A DNA stretch of 49,353 nucleotides from NCBI GenBank assembly GCA_014860805.1, contig JACZJB010000068.1, positions 1 through 49,353 of the forward strand, written 5' to 3'. The position numbers and the translations under genes were made by a program. Position 1 is the stretch's first letter. The number at the start of each line of letters is the position of its first letter. The notes under the pieces are model-generated. The model saw only the letters and a program-made list of their open reading frames with translations, made no database searches and was not told the DNA's origin. Positions 24,741-32,646 of this stretch are shown here, one piece after another. Source of the DNA: Anaerolineales bacterium. Lineage in GTDB: Bacteria > Chloroflexota > Anaerolineae > Anaerolineales > Villigracilaceae.

Positions 24741-25751
24741 ATGAAGACGCTAGTAACTGGAGGTGCGGGGTTCATTGGTTCTCATGTTGCAGATAATTGT
24801 TTGAAATTAGGGCACGAAGTTGTTATCTTAGATAATTTACAAGGGGGTAATTTATTAAACATCCCCAAGAAAGCTCTTTTTATCAAAGGATCGGTTACAA
24901 ATCAAAACCTTGTTTCTAGCTTGTTCAAAGAACACAGATTTGATTACGTGTACCATCTTGCAGCTTATGCAGCAGAAGGGTTATCACATCACATTAGGCG
25001 CTTCAACTACAACAACAACTTAATCGGGAGCGTCAATCTTATAAACGAATCTATCAAACACAGAATTAAGTGTTTTATTTTTTCTTCTTCGATTGCGATT
25101 TACGGGTCACAGCCCTCTCCATTAAGTGAAAATACCCCTCCTAAACCTCAAGACCCTTACGGAATCTCAAAGTATGCCATTGAGTTAGACTTACAAGCAG
25201 CAAATCATGTGTTTGGATTAAATTATATTATTTTACGCTTACACAATGTCTACGGGCCAAAGCAAAATATCAATGATCGATACCGAAATGTTATTGGGAT
25301 TTTTATTCGTCAAATTTTAGACGGCAAACCTTTAACGATTTTCGGGAACGGGCAACAAACTCGCGCCTTCTCTTTTATTACCAATATAGCTTCCGATATT
25401 GCCAACAGCGTTAATATTAATCGGGCATACAACGAAACAATAAATATTGGAAGCGACAAACCTTATAGTATCAACTATATTGCAAAAGTCATACTTAATG
25501 AATTCAACGCCAAAGAGAGAATAGAGTATCTTCCTGAAAGATTCGAAGTATTGCACGCTTACGCAAATCAAGAAAGATCAAATTCTATTTTCGGCAAAAG
25601 AAAAGAAGTTGAAATCGAAGAAGGGATATCTTTAATGGCCGGGTGGATCAAGAAGCATAGTCGTCTAGAGAAAATTCGTTATTTTAAGAATATTGAGATA
25701 ATAAATAAACTACCGGCTATATGGAATCATCCATCTAACAAAGATGGGTGA
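24741..25751 (+). CDS. NAD-dependent nucleotide-sugar epimerase/dehydratase
   Basis: 336 aa, extended SDR family. The Rossmann motif is VTGGAGFIGSHVADNC, the catalytic YGISK (Tyr-x3-Lys) has an upstream SSSIAIYG, and the substrate-side box is LRLHNVYGP. It is most like UDP-glucose 4-epimerase-type enzymes, acting on a nucleotide-linked sugar. One small oddity: the AAYAAEG segment after YHLA differs from the common 'AAQ(V/A)'. It is the last gene of the AT-rich operon, with AAAAAGG before the ATG. No terminator is visible; 256 bp of AT-rich DNA follow. Confidence 0.9.
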   Translation: MKTLVTGGAGFIGSHVADNCLKLGHEVVILDNLQGGNLLNIPKKALFIKGSVTNQNLVSSLFKEHRFDYVYHLAAYAAEGLSHHIRRFNYNNNLIGSVNLINESIKHRIKCFIFSSSIAIYGSQPSPLSENTPPKPQDPYGISKYAIELDLQAANHVFGLNYIILRLHNVYGPKQNINDRYRNVIGIFIRQILDGKPLTIFGNGQQTRAFSFITNIASDIANSVNINRAYNETINIGSDKPYSINYIAKVILNEFNAKERIEYLPERFEVLHAYANQERSNSIFGKRKEVEIEEGISLMAGWIKKHSRLEKIRYFKNIEIINKLPAIWNHPSNKDG

Positions 25752-26007
25752 TTGAATTTTTATATCTACTTGTAACCTCAACCATCTTATACTTAAATGA
25801 TATATCAAGTTTCTTAAACAATCCGATTGTTCTTTTAATGTATTTGGAAATTATTCAATATCTATAAATTTATATTTAATTATTGAGCGTCATCGTATTT
25901 GCAGCATAAAAATCTTTCTTTATAGTTAAAAATTTCGCCCTCCTCAAGGCTTACATAAATCCATCTGCTATAATCAATAAAACTTTTAGATCAAAGGAAC
26001 TATCTTC
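25752..26007 (+). promoter_or_regulatory. AT-rich gap with asnS promoter
   Basis: No gene is seen. The right end holds TG-C-TATAAT (TG at 25966-25967, TATAAT 25969-25974), the same extended -10 as the aspS leader, and AAAGGAA before the asnS ATG. No leader peptide or terminator is seen here, unlike aspS. Confidence 0.6.
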
Positions 26008-27351
26008 ATGACCGAACACGTCAGCGTTTCAAAAATTTCAAACTACGTCGGGCAGGACGTCGTCCTCAAGGGCTGGGTCTACAACCGCACGGACAAGGGC
26101 AAGCTGGTCTTTTTGCTCGTGCGCGATGGCTCAGGCTTCATCCAATGCGTCGCCTTCAAAGGTGACCTGACGCCCGAACTCTTCGAAACCATCTCCAAAC
26201 TGCCGCAAGAATCTTCGGTGATCCTCACCGGTGCTGTCCGCGAAGACAAACGCGCGCCCGGCATCCCCGGCGGATTTGAAGTCGGCATCAAGGACTTGCA
26301 AGTCGTCCAAGCCGCCGAAGTGGATTACCCGATGGCGCTCAAAGACCACGGCGTGGACTTTGCGCTCGACAACCGTCACCTGTGGATTCGTATGCAGAGT
26401 CAATGGGCGATCCTGCGCGTGCGCGTGCGGGTCATGTCTGCGGTGCGCGAGTATTTGGATGGTCAGGGCTTCTTCAACCTCGACACCCCCATCCTCACCC
26501 CCGCCGCCGCCGAAGGGACGACCACTCTCTTCGAGACGCCCTACTTCGATGAAGGCTTTGCCTATTTGGCGCAAACAGGTCAACTGTATAACGAGGCGAA
26601 TATTTTCGCGTTCGGAAAAGTCTACTGCTACGGTCCCACCTTCCGCGCGGAGAAGTCAAAAACGCGTCGCCACTTGACCGAGTTCTGGATGCTCGAACCC
26701 GAAATCGCTTTCTGCGACCTTGACCAGCTCATGGACATTGAAGAAGGTCTCATCACCCACATCGCCCAGTCCGTGTTGAAAGATTGCGCTGCCGAGTTGA
26801 AATTCCTCGGGCGTGATATTTCCAAACTGGAAAGTGTCGTTGGTCCGTTCCCGCGCATGTCCTATGATGATGCGGCGAAATACTTGATCGAACTGTATGA
26901 AAAAGAGACAGACCCCGAAAAGAAGGAACTACTCAAGTTCGAATGGGGCATGGACTTCGGCGCGCCTCACGAAACCGAGATCACCAAACTGTACGATAAG
27001 CCTGTCTTCGTCTATGGTTACCCGTCCGCAGTCAAAGCCTTTTACATGGAACCGTGGCCTGATCGTCCTGAGGTCTGCAAATCGGTGGATCTGCTCGCCC
27101 CCGAAGGCTACGGCGAGATCTGCGGCGGCTCCGAGCGCATGAGCGACCCTGAGAAGTTGCTGGCACGCATTCAGAAGGAAGGCCTGCCCGAGGAAGCGTT
27201 CAAGTGGTATCTGGAGTTGCGCAAGTACGGCTCCGTCCCTCACGCGGGATTTGGCATGGGCACCGAGCGCGTCACCGCCTGGATGTGCGGCATTGAACAC
27301 ATCCGCGAGGCGATTCCCTTCCCAAGGACGATCAAGAGAATTTATCCTTAA
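26008..27351 (+). CDS. asnS: Asparagine--tRNA ligase
   Basis: 447 aa, normal AsnRS length. It charges tRNA-Asn directly with asparagine. The N-terminal OB fold (VVLKGWVYNRTDKGKLVFLLVRDG) is followed by class II motif 2 (GPTFRAEKSKTRRHLTEFWM, with the LEPE box of AsnRS) and motif 3 (GFGMGTERVTAWMCGI, HIREAIPFPRT). The AQTGQLYNEA segment is also AsnRS-like and separates it from AspRS. Its presence together with a non-discriminating-type AspRS and GatCAB means the cell may have two routes to Asn-tRNA. It is followed by a strong bidirectional terminator. Confidence 0.95.
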   Translation: MTEHVSVSKISNYVGQDVVLKGWVYNRTDKGKLVFLLVRDGSGFIQCVAFKGDLTPELFETISKLPQESSVILTGAVREDKRAPGIPGGFEVGIKDLQVVQAAEVDYPMALKDHGVDFALDNRHLWIRMQSQWAILRVRVRVMSAVREYLDGQGFFNLDTPILTPAAAEGTTTLFETPYFDEGFAYLAQTGQLYNEANIFAFGKVYCYGPTFRAEKSKTRRHLTEFWMLEPEIAFCDLDQLMDIEEGLITHIAQSVLKDCAAELKFLGRDISKLESVVGPFPRMSYDDAAKYLIELYEKETDPEKKELLKFEWGMDFGAPHETEITKLYDKPVFVYGYPSAVKAFYMEPWPDRPEVCKSVDLLAPEGYGEICGGSERMSDPEKLLARIQKEGLPEEAFKWYLELRKYGSVPHAGFGMGTERVTAWMCGIEHIREAIPFPRTIKRIYP

Positions 27352-27354
27352 ATC

Positions 27355-27390
27355 AAAACTCGGAGGTCTTGAAGACCTCCGAGTTTTTTT
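27355..27390 (+). terminator. asnS terminator, probably bidirectional
   Basis: A 14-bp stem pairs AAAACTCGGAGGTC (27355-27368) with GACCTCCGAGTTTT (27374-27387), plus T run. It serves the convergent GH25 gene too. Confidence 0.9.
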
Positions 27391-27396
27391 ATTCAA

Positions 27397-28413
27397 TTAC
27401 GGTATCTTCAACACCTGTCCCACACTGATATTGTTGATATTCTTCAAGTCGTTGGCAGAGGCAATTGCCGCAACCGTCGTCCCGAATTTGATCGCGATGA
27501 TCGAAAGATTGTCGCCTGCTTTCACGGTGTACGTCCGCTGGGCAGTGGCGGATGTCCCAGTCGTAGAACCAGTTGTCGGCGTGGAGGAAGAGGCGCTTTC
27601 CTGGGGTATGGCAATCGCAACGGGGACGGTCAATTTATCGCCAGTCACAAGCAATTGCGGATTCGCCATTACCAATTCGCGGACAGTAACCCCGTAATCA
27701 TTGGCGATCGATTCAAAGCTGTCGCCTTTTTTTACGGTGTGCGTCTTTGGCGTCTGGTTGGGGATCTTTGCGCCGGCAAATTTGTACAATTCCTCCAGCG
27801 TGCCGTTGAAGACATTCATATCCACCGAGGCGTTGATGCCGTTGACAACACCCTTATCGCTGTACTGCCAAAATGCCCAGTTGAACCAGCCGCGCGGCAG
27901 GAATGGTTTTGACTCTTCCATGTACTGGTTTGGATATTGCGCGATCCAAAGCGGATAATCCTTGGCCCATGCAGGGGGACCGCCGCCGGCGACGACCAAA
28001 TAATCCTGCAAAAAGTATTGACCGGAATAAATAATGGGCTTTTTTCCAAAGGCAGTTTCCACACGATCGAGCCAGACTTTCGCCGCGGGAACGATCTTTT
28101 CCTTGGTCATGCCGTCGTTCGTTTCCAGGTCAAGAACGTGCGGAAGTTCCGCATCATCTTTGAAGGATTTGACATAGTCAATGAAATAATCGGCCTGTTT
28201 CTTCGCATCCACATTGCAGCGGAAGAAGTGATACGCGCCGCGTAAAAGCCCCGCGGATTTTGCCCCTGACCAGTTGAATTTAAAAGTGGAATCCTTATAG
28301 GTAATTCCCTCTGTGGCTTTCACAAAAACAAAACGCTGCCCTGTTGCGCGGACCTTGGGCCAATCTATGCCTGCATCCCAATATGAAACGTCAATGCCGG
28401 GAACTCTCGCCAT
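27397..28413 (-). CDS. GH25 lysozyme with two LysM domains
   Basis: 338 aa from the ATG at 28413 (MARVPGIDVSYWD). The alternative ATG at 28425 contains the GGAGG ribosome site, which is correctly spaced for 28413. The GH25 muramidase barrel fills residues 1-205, with catalytic acids in GIDVSYWD and HVLDLETND. Two LysM peptidoglycan/chitin-binding modules follow: HTVKKGDSFESIANDYGV and YTVKAGDNLSIIAIKFGT, joined by a Ser/Thr-rich linker. It hydrolyses the glycan strand of cell walls. No signal peptide is visible, so export is by another route or by lysis. Confidence 0.92.
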   Translation of the reverse strand: MARVPGIDVSYWDAGIDWPKVRATGQRFVFVKATEGITYKDSTFKFNWSGAKSAGLLRGAYHFFRCNVDAKKQADYFIDYVKSFKDDAELPHVLDLETNDGMTKEKIVPAAKVWLDRVETAFGKKPIIYSGQYFLQDYLVVAGGGPPAWAKDYPLWIAQYPNQYMEESKPFLPRGWFNWAFWQYSDKGVVNGINASVDMNVFNGTLEELYKFAGAKIPNQTPKTHTVKKGDSFESIANDYGVTVRELVMANPQLLVTGDKLTVPVAIAIPQESASSSTPTTGSTTGTSATAQRTYTVKAGDNLSIIAIKFGTTVAAIASANDLKNINNISVGQVLKIP

Positions 28414-28554
28414 TTCTACCTCCATAAGATAAGTTGGTGCACAACATGTTTAGCGTAGCACAAAACTTTTAGAAAATCAATTCGATTATTAATAGGCTGT
28501 AATGTGGATATTTAATTTTTATCTATCCCCCCATTTAGGAGTATGGTATAAGAA
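28414..28554. other. Upstream region of GH25 gene
   Basis: AT-rich, no gene seen. It is the first part of a 930-bp gene-free stretch that contains two RNA candidates. Confidence 0.5.
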
Positions 28555-28740
28555 ATATGGCCCTTCTTTGTTCGTGATATTGCCTTCACGTTTTGAGCCA
28601 ATACCTACTAAAAGGGTCCTTAACTTAATTAGAAATAACGCGATAGGCCTGAGCCAAGGCGGCGTTTCTAGGTAGGGACCCACCTGCACATGCAGGTTCA
28701 AAACCTGGTGATACACGGCAAAAGCGGGGCCTTTTGTTTG
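28555..28740 (-). ncRNA. Candidate 6S-like RNA
   Basis: On the minus strand the text TTGCCGTGTATCACC, TTTTGAACCTGC and GCAGGTGGGTCCC resembles the 5' half of Firmicutes-type 6S RNA as I remember it. Ends about 180 nt apart can pair: GGCCC/GGGCC (28727-28731 with 28559-28563) and TTGCC/GGCAA (28717-28721 with 28580-28584), giving the long closing duplex and normal length of 6S RNA. No clear promoter is visible on this strand. A plus-strand structure is also possible (AAAAGGGTCC with GGGGCCTTTT). The assignment is uncertain. Confidence 0.4.
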
Positions 28741-28751
28741 TACTTTTCGGC

Positions 28752-28781
28752 TTGACAGAATCTCATGGCGGCATGTAAAAT
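28752..28781 (+). promoter_or_regulatory. Strong promoter with overlapping operator-like dyad
   Basis: Perfect -35 TTGACA (28752-28757), 18-bp spacer, -10 TAAAAT (28776-28781). A perfect 8-bp dyad ATGGCGGC (28765-28772)/GCCGCCAT (28783-28790) brackets the -10 and the expected start site, as a repressor operator would. Confidence 0.78.
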
Positions 28782-28787
28782 CGCCGC

Positions 28788-29194
28788 CATTGGTTAGTCA
28801 CAATTAAATAACGGAGATACAAGCGGCTGGGTCTTGCGCAGCAAGATCACGAGGTGGAGGTTCTCCCGTGCGAACGGGACGCTAATTACCAAGCTCCCCT
28901 CTCTTTCGGAGAGGGTCGAGGCGAGGTGAGAAAATCGGATAGATCAGCGGATGCCTCTGAAGCCAGGTCACTGGCTTCCTTCTCCCTTCCAAAGAAAGCG
29001 GAATTGAGCAAAGGAGTTTAAAAAAACTCTATTGCTCGCCACCGAAAACCACGCGGCGACGTGTGGGACAAGGCGGACGCGGTGAACAAGAGAATTGATC
29101 AAGTTCGGTCAATTGCCTTGAGGAGTTGGAAGGGCGTTTCTTTTTAATACCAGCATGTATTAAAACAGGTGTGCCCGGGCATGCCTGTTTTTTT
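28788..29194 (+). ncRNA. Structured non-coding RNA of about 400 nt, family not recognised
   Basis: There is no usable open frame between a strong promoter and an intrinsic terminator. Predicted helices in order: TCTTGC/GCAAGA (28832-28846), TCCCGT/ACGGGA closed by a GCGA tetraloop (28864-28879), CCCTCTC/GAGAGGG (28897-28915), GAAGCCAG/CTGGCTTC (28959-28978), GAGCAA..GAGTTT/AAACTC..TTGCTC (29006-29037), CCACGC/GTGTGG (29049-29066) and AATTGATC/GGTCAATT (29093-29114). A 9-bp long-range helix pairs CCCTTCCAA (28984-28992) with TTGGAAGGG (29126-29134). It lacks the signature segments of RNase P RNA, tmRNA and SRP RNA. The function is unknown. Confidence 0.75.
29162..29194 (+). terminator. Terminator of the ~400-nt RNA
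   Basis: AAAACAGG (29162-29169) pairs with CCTGTTTT (29184-29191), with an inner TGCCC/GGGCA stem and a following T run. Confidence 0.85.
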
Positions 29195-29345
29195 ATGCAA
29201 CCCACGAACCTGACGAGACGGATGAAAAAGGGCTAAAATGCTTTGAACAATCCGCCAACCTCAAGGCAGTTGGAAATGAGCAAGAATCGGGTCGCCCCAA
29301 CGCAAGTCTCCAAATACAATCTCAAACATCAAAAAGGAGATTGAT

Positions 29346-30191
29346 ATGGACAATACAATTGAACCTTCACAGCATTACAAATTGATCGAGCAAGCCATTC
29401 AGTTCATCGAGGCAAATGTGCAGCGTCAGCCTGAACTGGAAGAAATCGCCTCTGCTGTCGGACTGAGCGAGTATCATTTCCAGCGCTTGTTCACTCACTG
29501 GACGGGCATCAGTCCCAAACGCTTCATGCAATTTCTTACAAAAGAACATGCCAAGCGTTTGCTCAGCCAGTCTGAGAACTTGCTGGAGACCACGCACAAG
29601 ATCGGGCTTTCCAGCCTCGGGCGCCTGCATGATCTCTTCGTAAACACCGAAGCGGTTACGCCGGGTGAATACAAAACCGGCGGGGCGGGTCTCACCATCC
29701 GCTACGGAATTCATCCGTCTCCGTTTGGAAAGTGCCTTATTGCAACCACCGAGCGCGGCATTTGCAATCTCAGTTTCGTGGATGCAAGCGAAGGGAAAGT
29801 GATTGACAGCCTTGTCGCAGATTGGCAGCAGGCAGAGATGATCGAAGATTACAAGTCCACTGCCCCGCTGGTCACACGCATCTTTTCGGAACTGGGAACT
29901 GGTACGCCTCTCAAGGTTCATCTTCGCGGGACCAATTTCCAGATCAAAGTTTGGGAAGCGCTGCTCAGCATTCCATCAGGAGCAGTTACCACTTACGAAC
30001 ACCTCGCAGCGGAGATCGGCAATCCCAAAGCGGTGCGCGCCGTCGGCTCGGCAGTTGGACACAACCCAATCGCGTATTTGATCCCATGCCATCGTGTGAT
30101 CCGCAAAAATGGCGATTTTGGAAATTATTTGTATGGCTCGGCCCGAAAGAAAGTGATCCTCGCAAGAGAATTCAGTGCAAGCCAGGCATGA
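29346..30191 (+). CDS. AraC-type HTH fused to O6-alkylguanine-DNA alkyltransferase (Ada-like, no Ada zinc domain)
   Basis: 281 aa. An AraC/XylS double helix-turn-helix fills residues 12-105 (PELEEIASAVGLSEYHFQRLF, with the tail of the motif RFMQFLTKEHAKRLL). An Ogt/MGMT methyltransferase follows from about 115 to 278, with active-site Cys in IPCHRVIRKNG and the downstream NYLYG. It removes O6-alkyl groups from guanine onto the Cys and may regulate alkylation-response genes. The Cys-rich N-terminal Ada domain of E. coli Ada is absent, a common arrangement. AAAAAGGAG precedes the ATG. The EamA exporter follows 24 bp downstream, so the two may be cotranscribed. Confidence 0.92.
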   Translation: MDNTIEPSQHYKLIEQAIQFIEANVQRQPELEEIASAVGLSEYHFQRLFTHWTGISPKRFMQFLTKEHAKRLLSQSENLLETTHKIGLSSLGRLHDLFVNTEAVTPGEYKTGGAGLTIRYGIHPSPFGKCLIATTERGICNLSFVDASEGKVIDSLVADWQQAEMIEDYKSTAPLVTRIFSELGTGTPLKVHLRGTNFQIKVWEALLSIPSGAVTTYEHLAAEIGNPKAVRAVGSAVGHNPIAYLIPCHRVIRKNGDFGNYLYGSARKKVILAREFSASQA

Positions 30192-30215
30192 TGACATCTA
30201 TGTAAAAAGGAAAAA

Positions 30216-31145
30216 ATGAAAACAAAAATCTGGATAGCTTTAATAGCCTTATATATCGTCTGGGGTTCTACTTATCTGGGAATCAAAATTGCAATTGAGA
30301 CCATTCCACCGTTCCTTCAGGCAGGGATACGCTTTATGATTTCCGGTGCAATCCTTATTATTTGGCAACGTTCCATAGGACAGCCAATGCCTACGCGCAA
30401 GCAATGGATTTCTGCATCCATTGTCGGCACCCTGCTTCTGCTTGGCGGCAATGGACTTGTCTCCTGGGCAGAGCAGTTCATCCCCTCAGGGATCGCTGCA
30501 CTCATTATTGGATCTGTCCCGATGTTTTTGGTGATTGCAGAGGGTATTCGTCCAGGCGGCGTAAAACCAACATGGCAGGCCATTGTCGGTATCGTGATTG
30601 GGTTTATTGGAATTTACGTACTTGTAGGTCCGTCAAAAAACGATGACGGTATGGTCCTTAACACATTCGGTGTAATCGCATTGCTCTCTGCCTGCTTATT
30701 TTGGACACTGGGATCGATATACAGCAAAACGGCTGACCTCCCAAAATCCATTTTAATGTCCACGGGGGCGCAGATGTTAATGGGCAGCCTCGGTGGATTC
30801 GTCATTGCAGGGGTTACCGGTGAAATAAGCAATTGGGATATTGCGTCGGTTTCCCTTCGCTCCATCTATGGGCTTTCATATTTGATCCTTATCGGTTCTT
30901 TGATCGGGTTCGTTTCTTACGGCTGGTTGTTGCAAAATGCGCCGATCTCACTCGTGGCAACCTATGCGTATGTCAATCCCATTGTGGCGGTTCTTCTCGG
31001 CAGCTGGCTTGGTAATGAGCCGCTGGAGCCGCGCATCTGGCTGGCAGCAGCGATCATTGTCGGGTCGGTCATGTTCATTAATAGCAGGAGCAAGCCCCAG
31101 GTTAAGAAAGAAGCGCAGCAAGATGCGTTGAAAAGCAGTCATTGA
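30216..31145 (+). CDS. EamA/DMT-family transporter (YedA-like)
   Basis: 309 aa with ten hydrophobic helices in two five-helix EamA halves. It opens WIALIALYIVWGSTYLGIKI, a signature of this family, and ends with the second repeat (LIGFVSYGWLLQNAPISLV, followed by AYVNPIVAVLLGSWLG). It is likely an inner-membrane exporter of amino acids or other small metabolites; the substrate is unknown. AAAAAGGAAAAA precedes the ATG. It follows the Ada-like gene closely and precedes glnA by 68 bp, on the same strand. Confidence 0.92.
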   Translation: MKTKIWIALIALYIVWGSTYLGIKIAIETIPPFLQAGIRFMISGAILIIWQRSIGQPMPTRKQWISASIVGTLLLLGGNGLVSWAEQFIPSGIAALIIGSVPMFLVIAEGIRPGGVKPTWQAIVGIVIGFIGIYVLVGPSKNDDGMVLNTFGVIALLSACLFWTLGSIYSKTADLPKSILMSTGAQMLMGSLGGFVIAGVTGEISNWDIASVSLRSIYGLSYLILIGSLIGFVSYGWLLQNAPISLVATYAYVNPIVAVLLGSWLGNEPLEPRIWLAAAIIVGSVMFINSRSKPQVKKEAQQDALKSSH

Positions 31146-31213
31146 GCAATAGTCAATTCACGGATGCCAAATTGCAGTGTCCGAATTCATAATTCAAAAA
31201 GGAGAAATGTAAA

Positions 31214-32554
31214 ATGGACGGAAAAGATTTGCTTAAGAAAGTCAAGGAAGATAATGTCAAATTCATGTCGCTTCAATTCACCGATGTGATGGGCGCGGTA
31301 AAGAGTGTGGATATGCCGATCCGCCACCTTGAAGATGTTTTGAAGGATGGCGCGTGGTTCGATGGCTCATCTGTGGAAGGGTTTGCCCGCATTCAGGAAA
31401 GTGATATGCGCCTGAAAATCGACCCTGAAACCTATGCCGTGCTTCCGTGGTCTGCGCCGGATTCAAAGCGCGCACGCGTGTTCTGCGATATTTTCACACC
31501 TGCCGGCGATCCCTTCGACGGCGACCCGCGCGGCGCCTTGAAGCGCATCCTCAAGAAAATTGCCGCCCGCGGCTGGATGCTCAATATTGGGCCTGAGCCT
31601 GAATTCTTCTTGTTTAAGGCTGCCAACGGACATGGTGTTCACCCCGTCCCCCACGATACGGGCGGTTACTTTGATTTTTCGTCCTTTGATGAAGCCGTGG
31701 TCGTCCGCACTGCATTGATGGACGCGCTGGACGCAATGGGATTGGATGTGGAAGTGGGACATCATGAAGTTGCGCTCGGCCAGCATGAAATTGACTTCCG
31801 CTTTGCAGATGCGCTTAAGGCTGCGGATAATGTCCTGACCTTGAAGTACACCGTAAAAGCGATTGCCGCCCAAAACGGGCTGACCGCCTCTTTCATGCCG
31901 AAGCCTGTGTACGGCATCAACGGCTCTGGCATGCACTGTCACCAATCCCTCTTCGACATCAAGACAGGCACCAATCTTTTCTTTGACGCAAAGGATGAGG
32001 CTCATCTTTCACCTTTGGCTTATTCCTTCATTGCCGGGCAACTGGAGCATGCCCGTGCGCTCGCCGGCGTAGTAGCCCCAACCGTGAACTCATACAAGCG
32101 TTTGGTTCCCGGGTACGAAGCACCCGTGTACATCGGTTGGGCTCAACAGAATCGCTCGGCACTGATCCGTATTCCGCGCTACACCGAAGGACGCGACAAG
32201 GCTGTCCGCGCCGAACTGCGCTTCCCTGACCCGTCCTCGAACCCATACTTGGCTTTCACAGTGATGCTTGCCGCTGCCCTCGATGGCATTGACAAGAATA
32301 TGAAGGCTCCAAAGGCGTTGAACAACATCAATCTCTATCACCTGAACAAGGAAGAACGCACCAAGTTGGGAGTGACCGAACTGCCCGGCTCATTGGCTGA
32401 ATCTCTGAGTGAATTGGAAAAGAACGAAGTGTTAAAATCTGCTCTCGGCGATTACCTCTTTGAGGCGTACCTGCGCGCGAAATGGGAAGAGTGGGATGAG
32501 TTCCGCCTGCGTGTGACCGATTACGAGATCGAAAAGTATTTGGAAACCGCCTAA
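31214..32554 (+). CDS. glnA: Glutamine synthetase, type I (alpha subtype likely)
   Basis: 446 aa. It makes glutamine from glutamate, ammonia and ATP as a cytoplasmic dodecamer. Landmarks: FTDVMGAVKSVDMPI near the N-terminus, WFDGSSVEGFARIQESDM, the ATP/metal site NIGPEPEFFLF, KPVYGINGSGMHCHQSLF and RIPRYTEGRDKAVRAELR. The length (about 445) and lack of the adenylylation 'NLYDLPPEE' tyrosine box (NINLYHLNKEERTKLG instead) point to the GSI-alpha class, regulated by feedback or protein binding rather than adenylylation. GGAG is 9 bases from the ATG. It is followed by a strong terminator. Confidence 0.96.
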   Translation: MDGKDLLKKVKEDNVKFMSLQFTDVMGAVKSVDMPIRHLEDVLKDGAWFDGSSVEGFARIQESDMRLKIDPETYAVLPWSAPDSKRARVFCDIFTPAGDPFDGDPRGALKRILKKIAARGWMLNIGPEPEFFLFKAANGHGVHPVPHDTGGYFDFSSFDEAVVVRTALMDALDAMGLDVEVGHHEVALGQHEIDFRFADALKAADNVLTLKYTVKAIAAQNGLTASFMPKPVYGINGSGMHCHQSLFDIKTGTNLFFDAKDEAHLSPLAYSFIAGQLEHARALAGVVAPTVNSYKRLVPGYEAPVYIGWAQQNRSALIRIPRYTEGRDKAVRAELRFPDPSSNPYLAFTVMLAAALDGIDKNMKAPKALNNINLYHLNKEERTKLGVTELPGSLAESLSELEKNEVLKSALGDYLFEAYLRAKWEEWDEFRLRVTDYEIEKYLETA

Positions 32555-32586
32555 AAGCTATTTAGTGAACAGCTTTCAGCAAAAGG

Positions 32587-32627
32587 AAATATTCCCTGTC
32601 GGTAAAAACCGGCAGGGAATATTTTTG
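32587..32627 (+). terminator. glnA terminator
   Basis: A 17-bp stem pairs 32587-32603 with 32608-32624 (one G-U), loop AAAA, followed by T residues. Confidence 0.9.
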
Positions 32628-32633
32628 TTGTCG

Positions 32634-32639
32634 TATAAT
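32634..32639 (+). promoter_or_regulatory. -10 box of the lipoprotein gene (leaderless start)
   Basis: TATAAT ends 7 bases before ATG 32647, so transcription would begin at or next to the start codon. It lies just after the glnA terminator. Confidence 0.6.
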
Positions 32640-32646
32640 CATGGAT

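Noticed and set aside
28690-28712. T-arm-like text GGTTCAAAACC suggesting a tRNA
   Set aside because: No acceptor, D or anticodon stem can be drawn around it, and the stem itself has a mismatch.
28519-28716. 65-aa minus-strand open frame in the gene-free region
   Set aside because: No ribosome site, no recognisable motif, and it overlaps the better-supported structured RNA candidate.
28788-29194. RNase P RNA, tmRNA or SRP RNA as identity of the ncRNA
   Set aside because: The hallmark segments (GAGGAAAGTCC, TTCGACGGGG, GGTCCGGAAGGAAGCAG) are not present.
31207-31212. Start-stop mini-frame (ATGTAA) directly before glnA
   Set aside because: The GGAG site is too close (2 bases) to this ATG and well spaced for glnA's ATG at 31214, so it is probably a chance hexamer.
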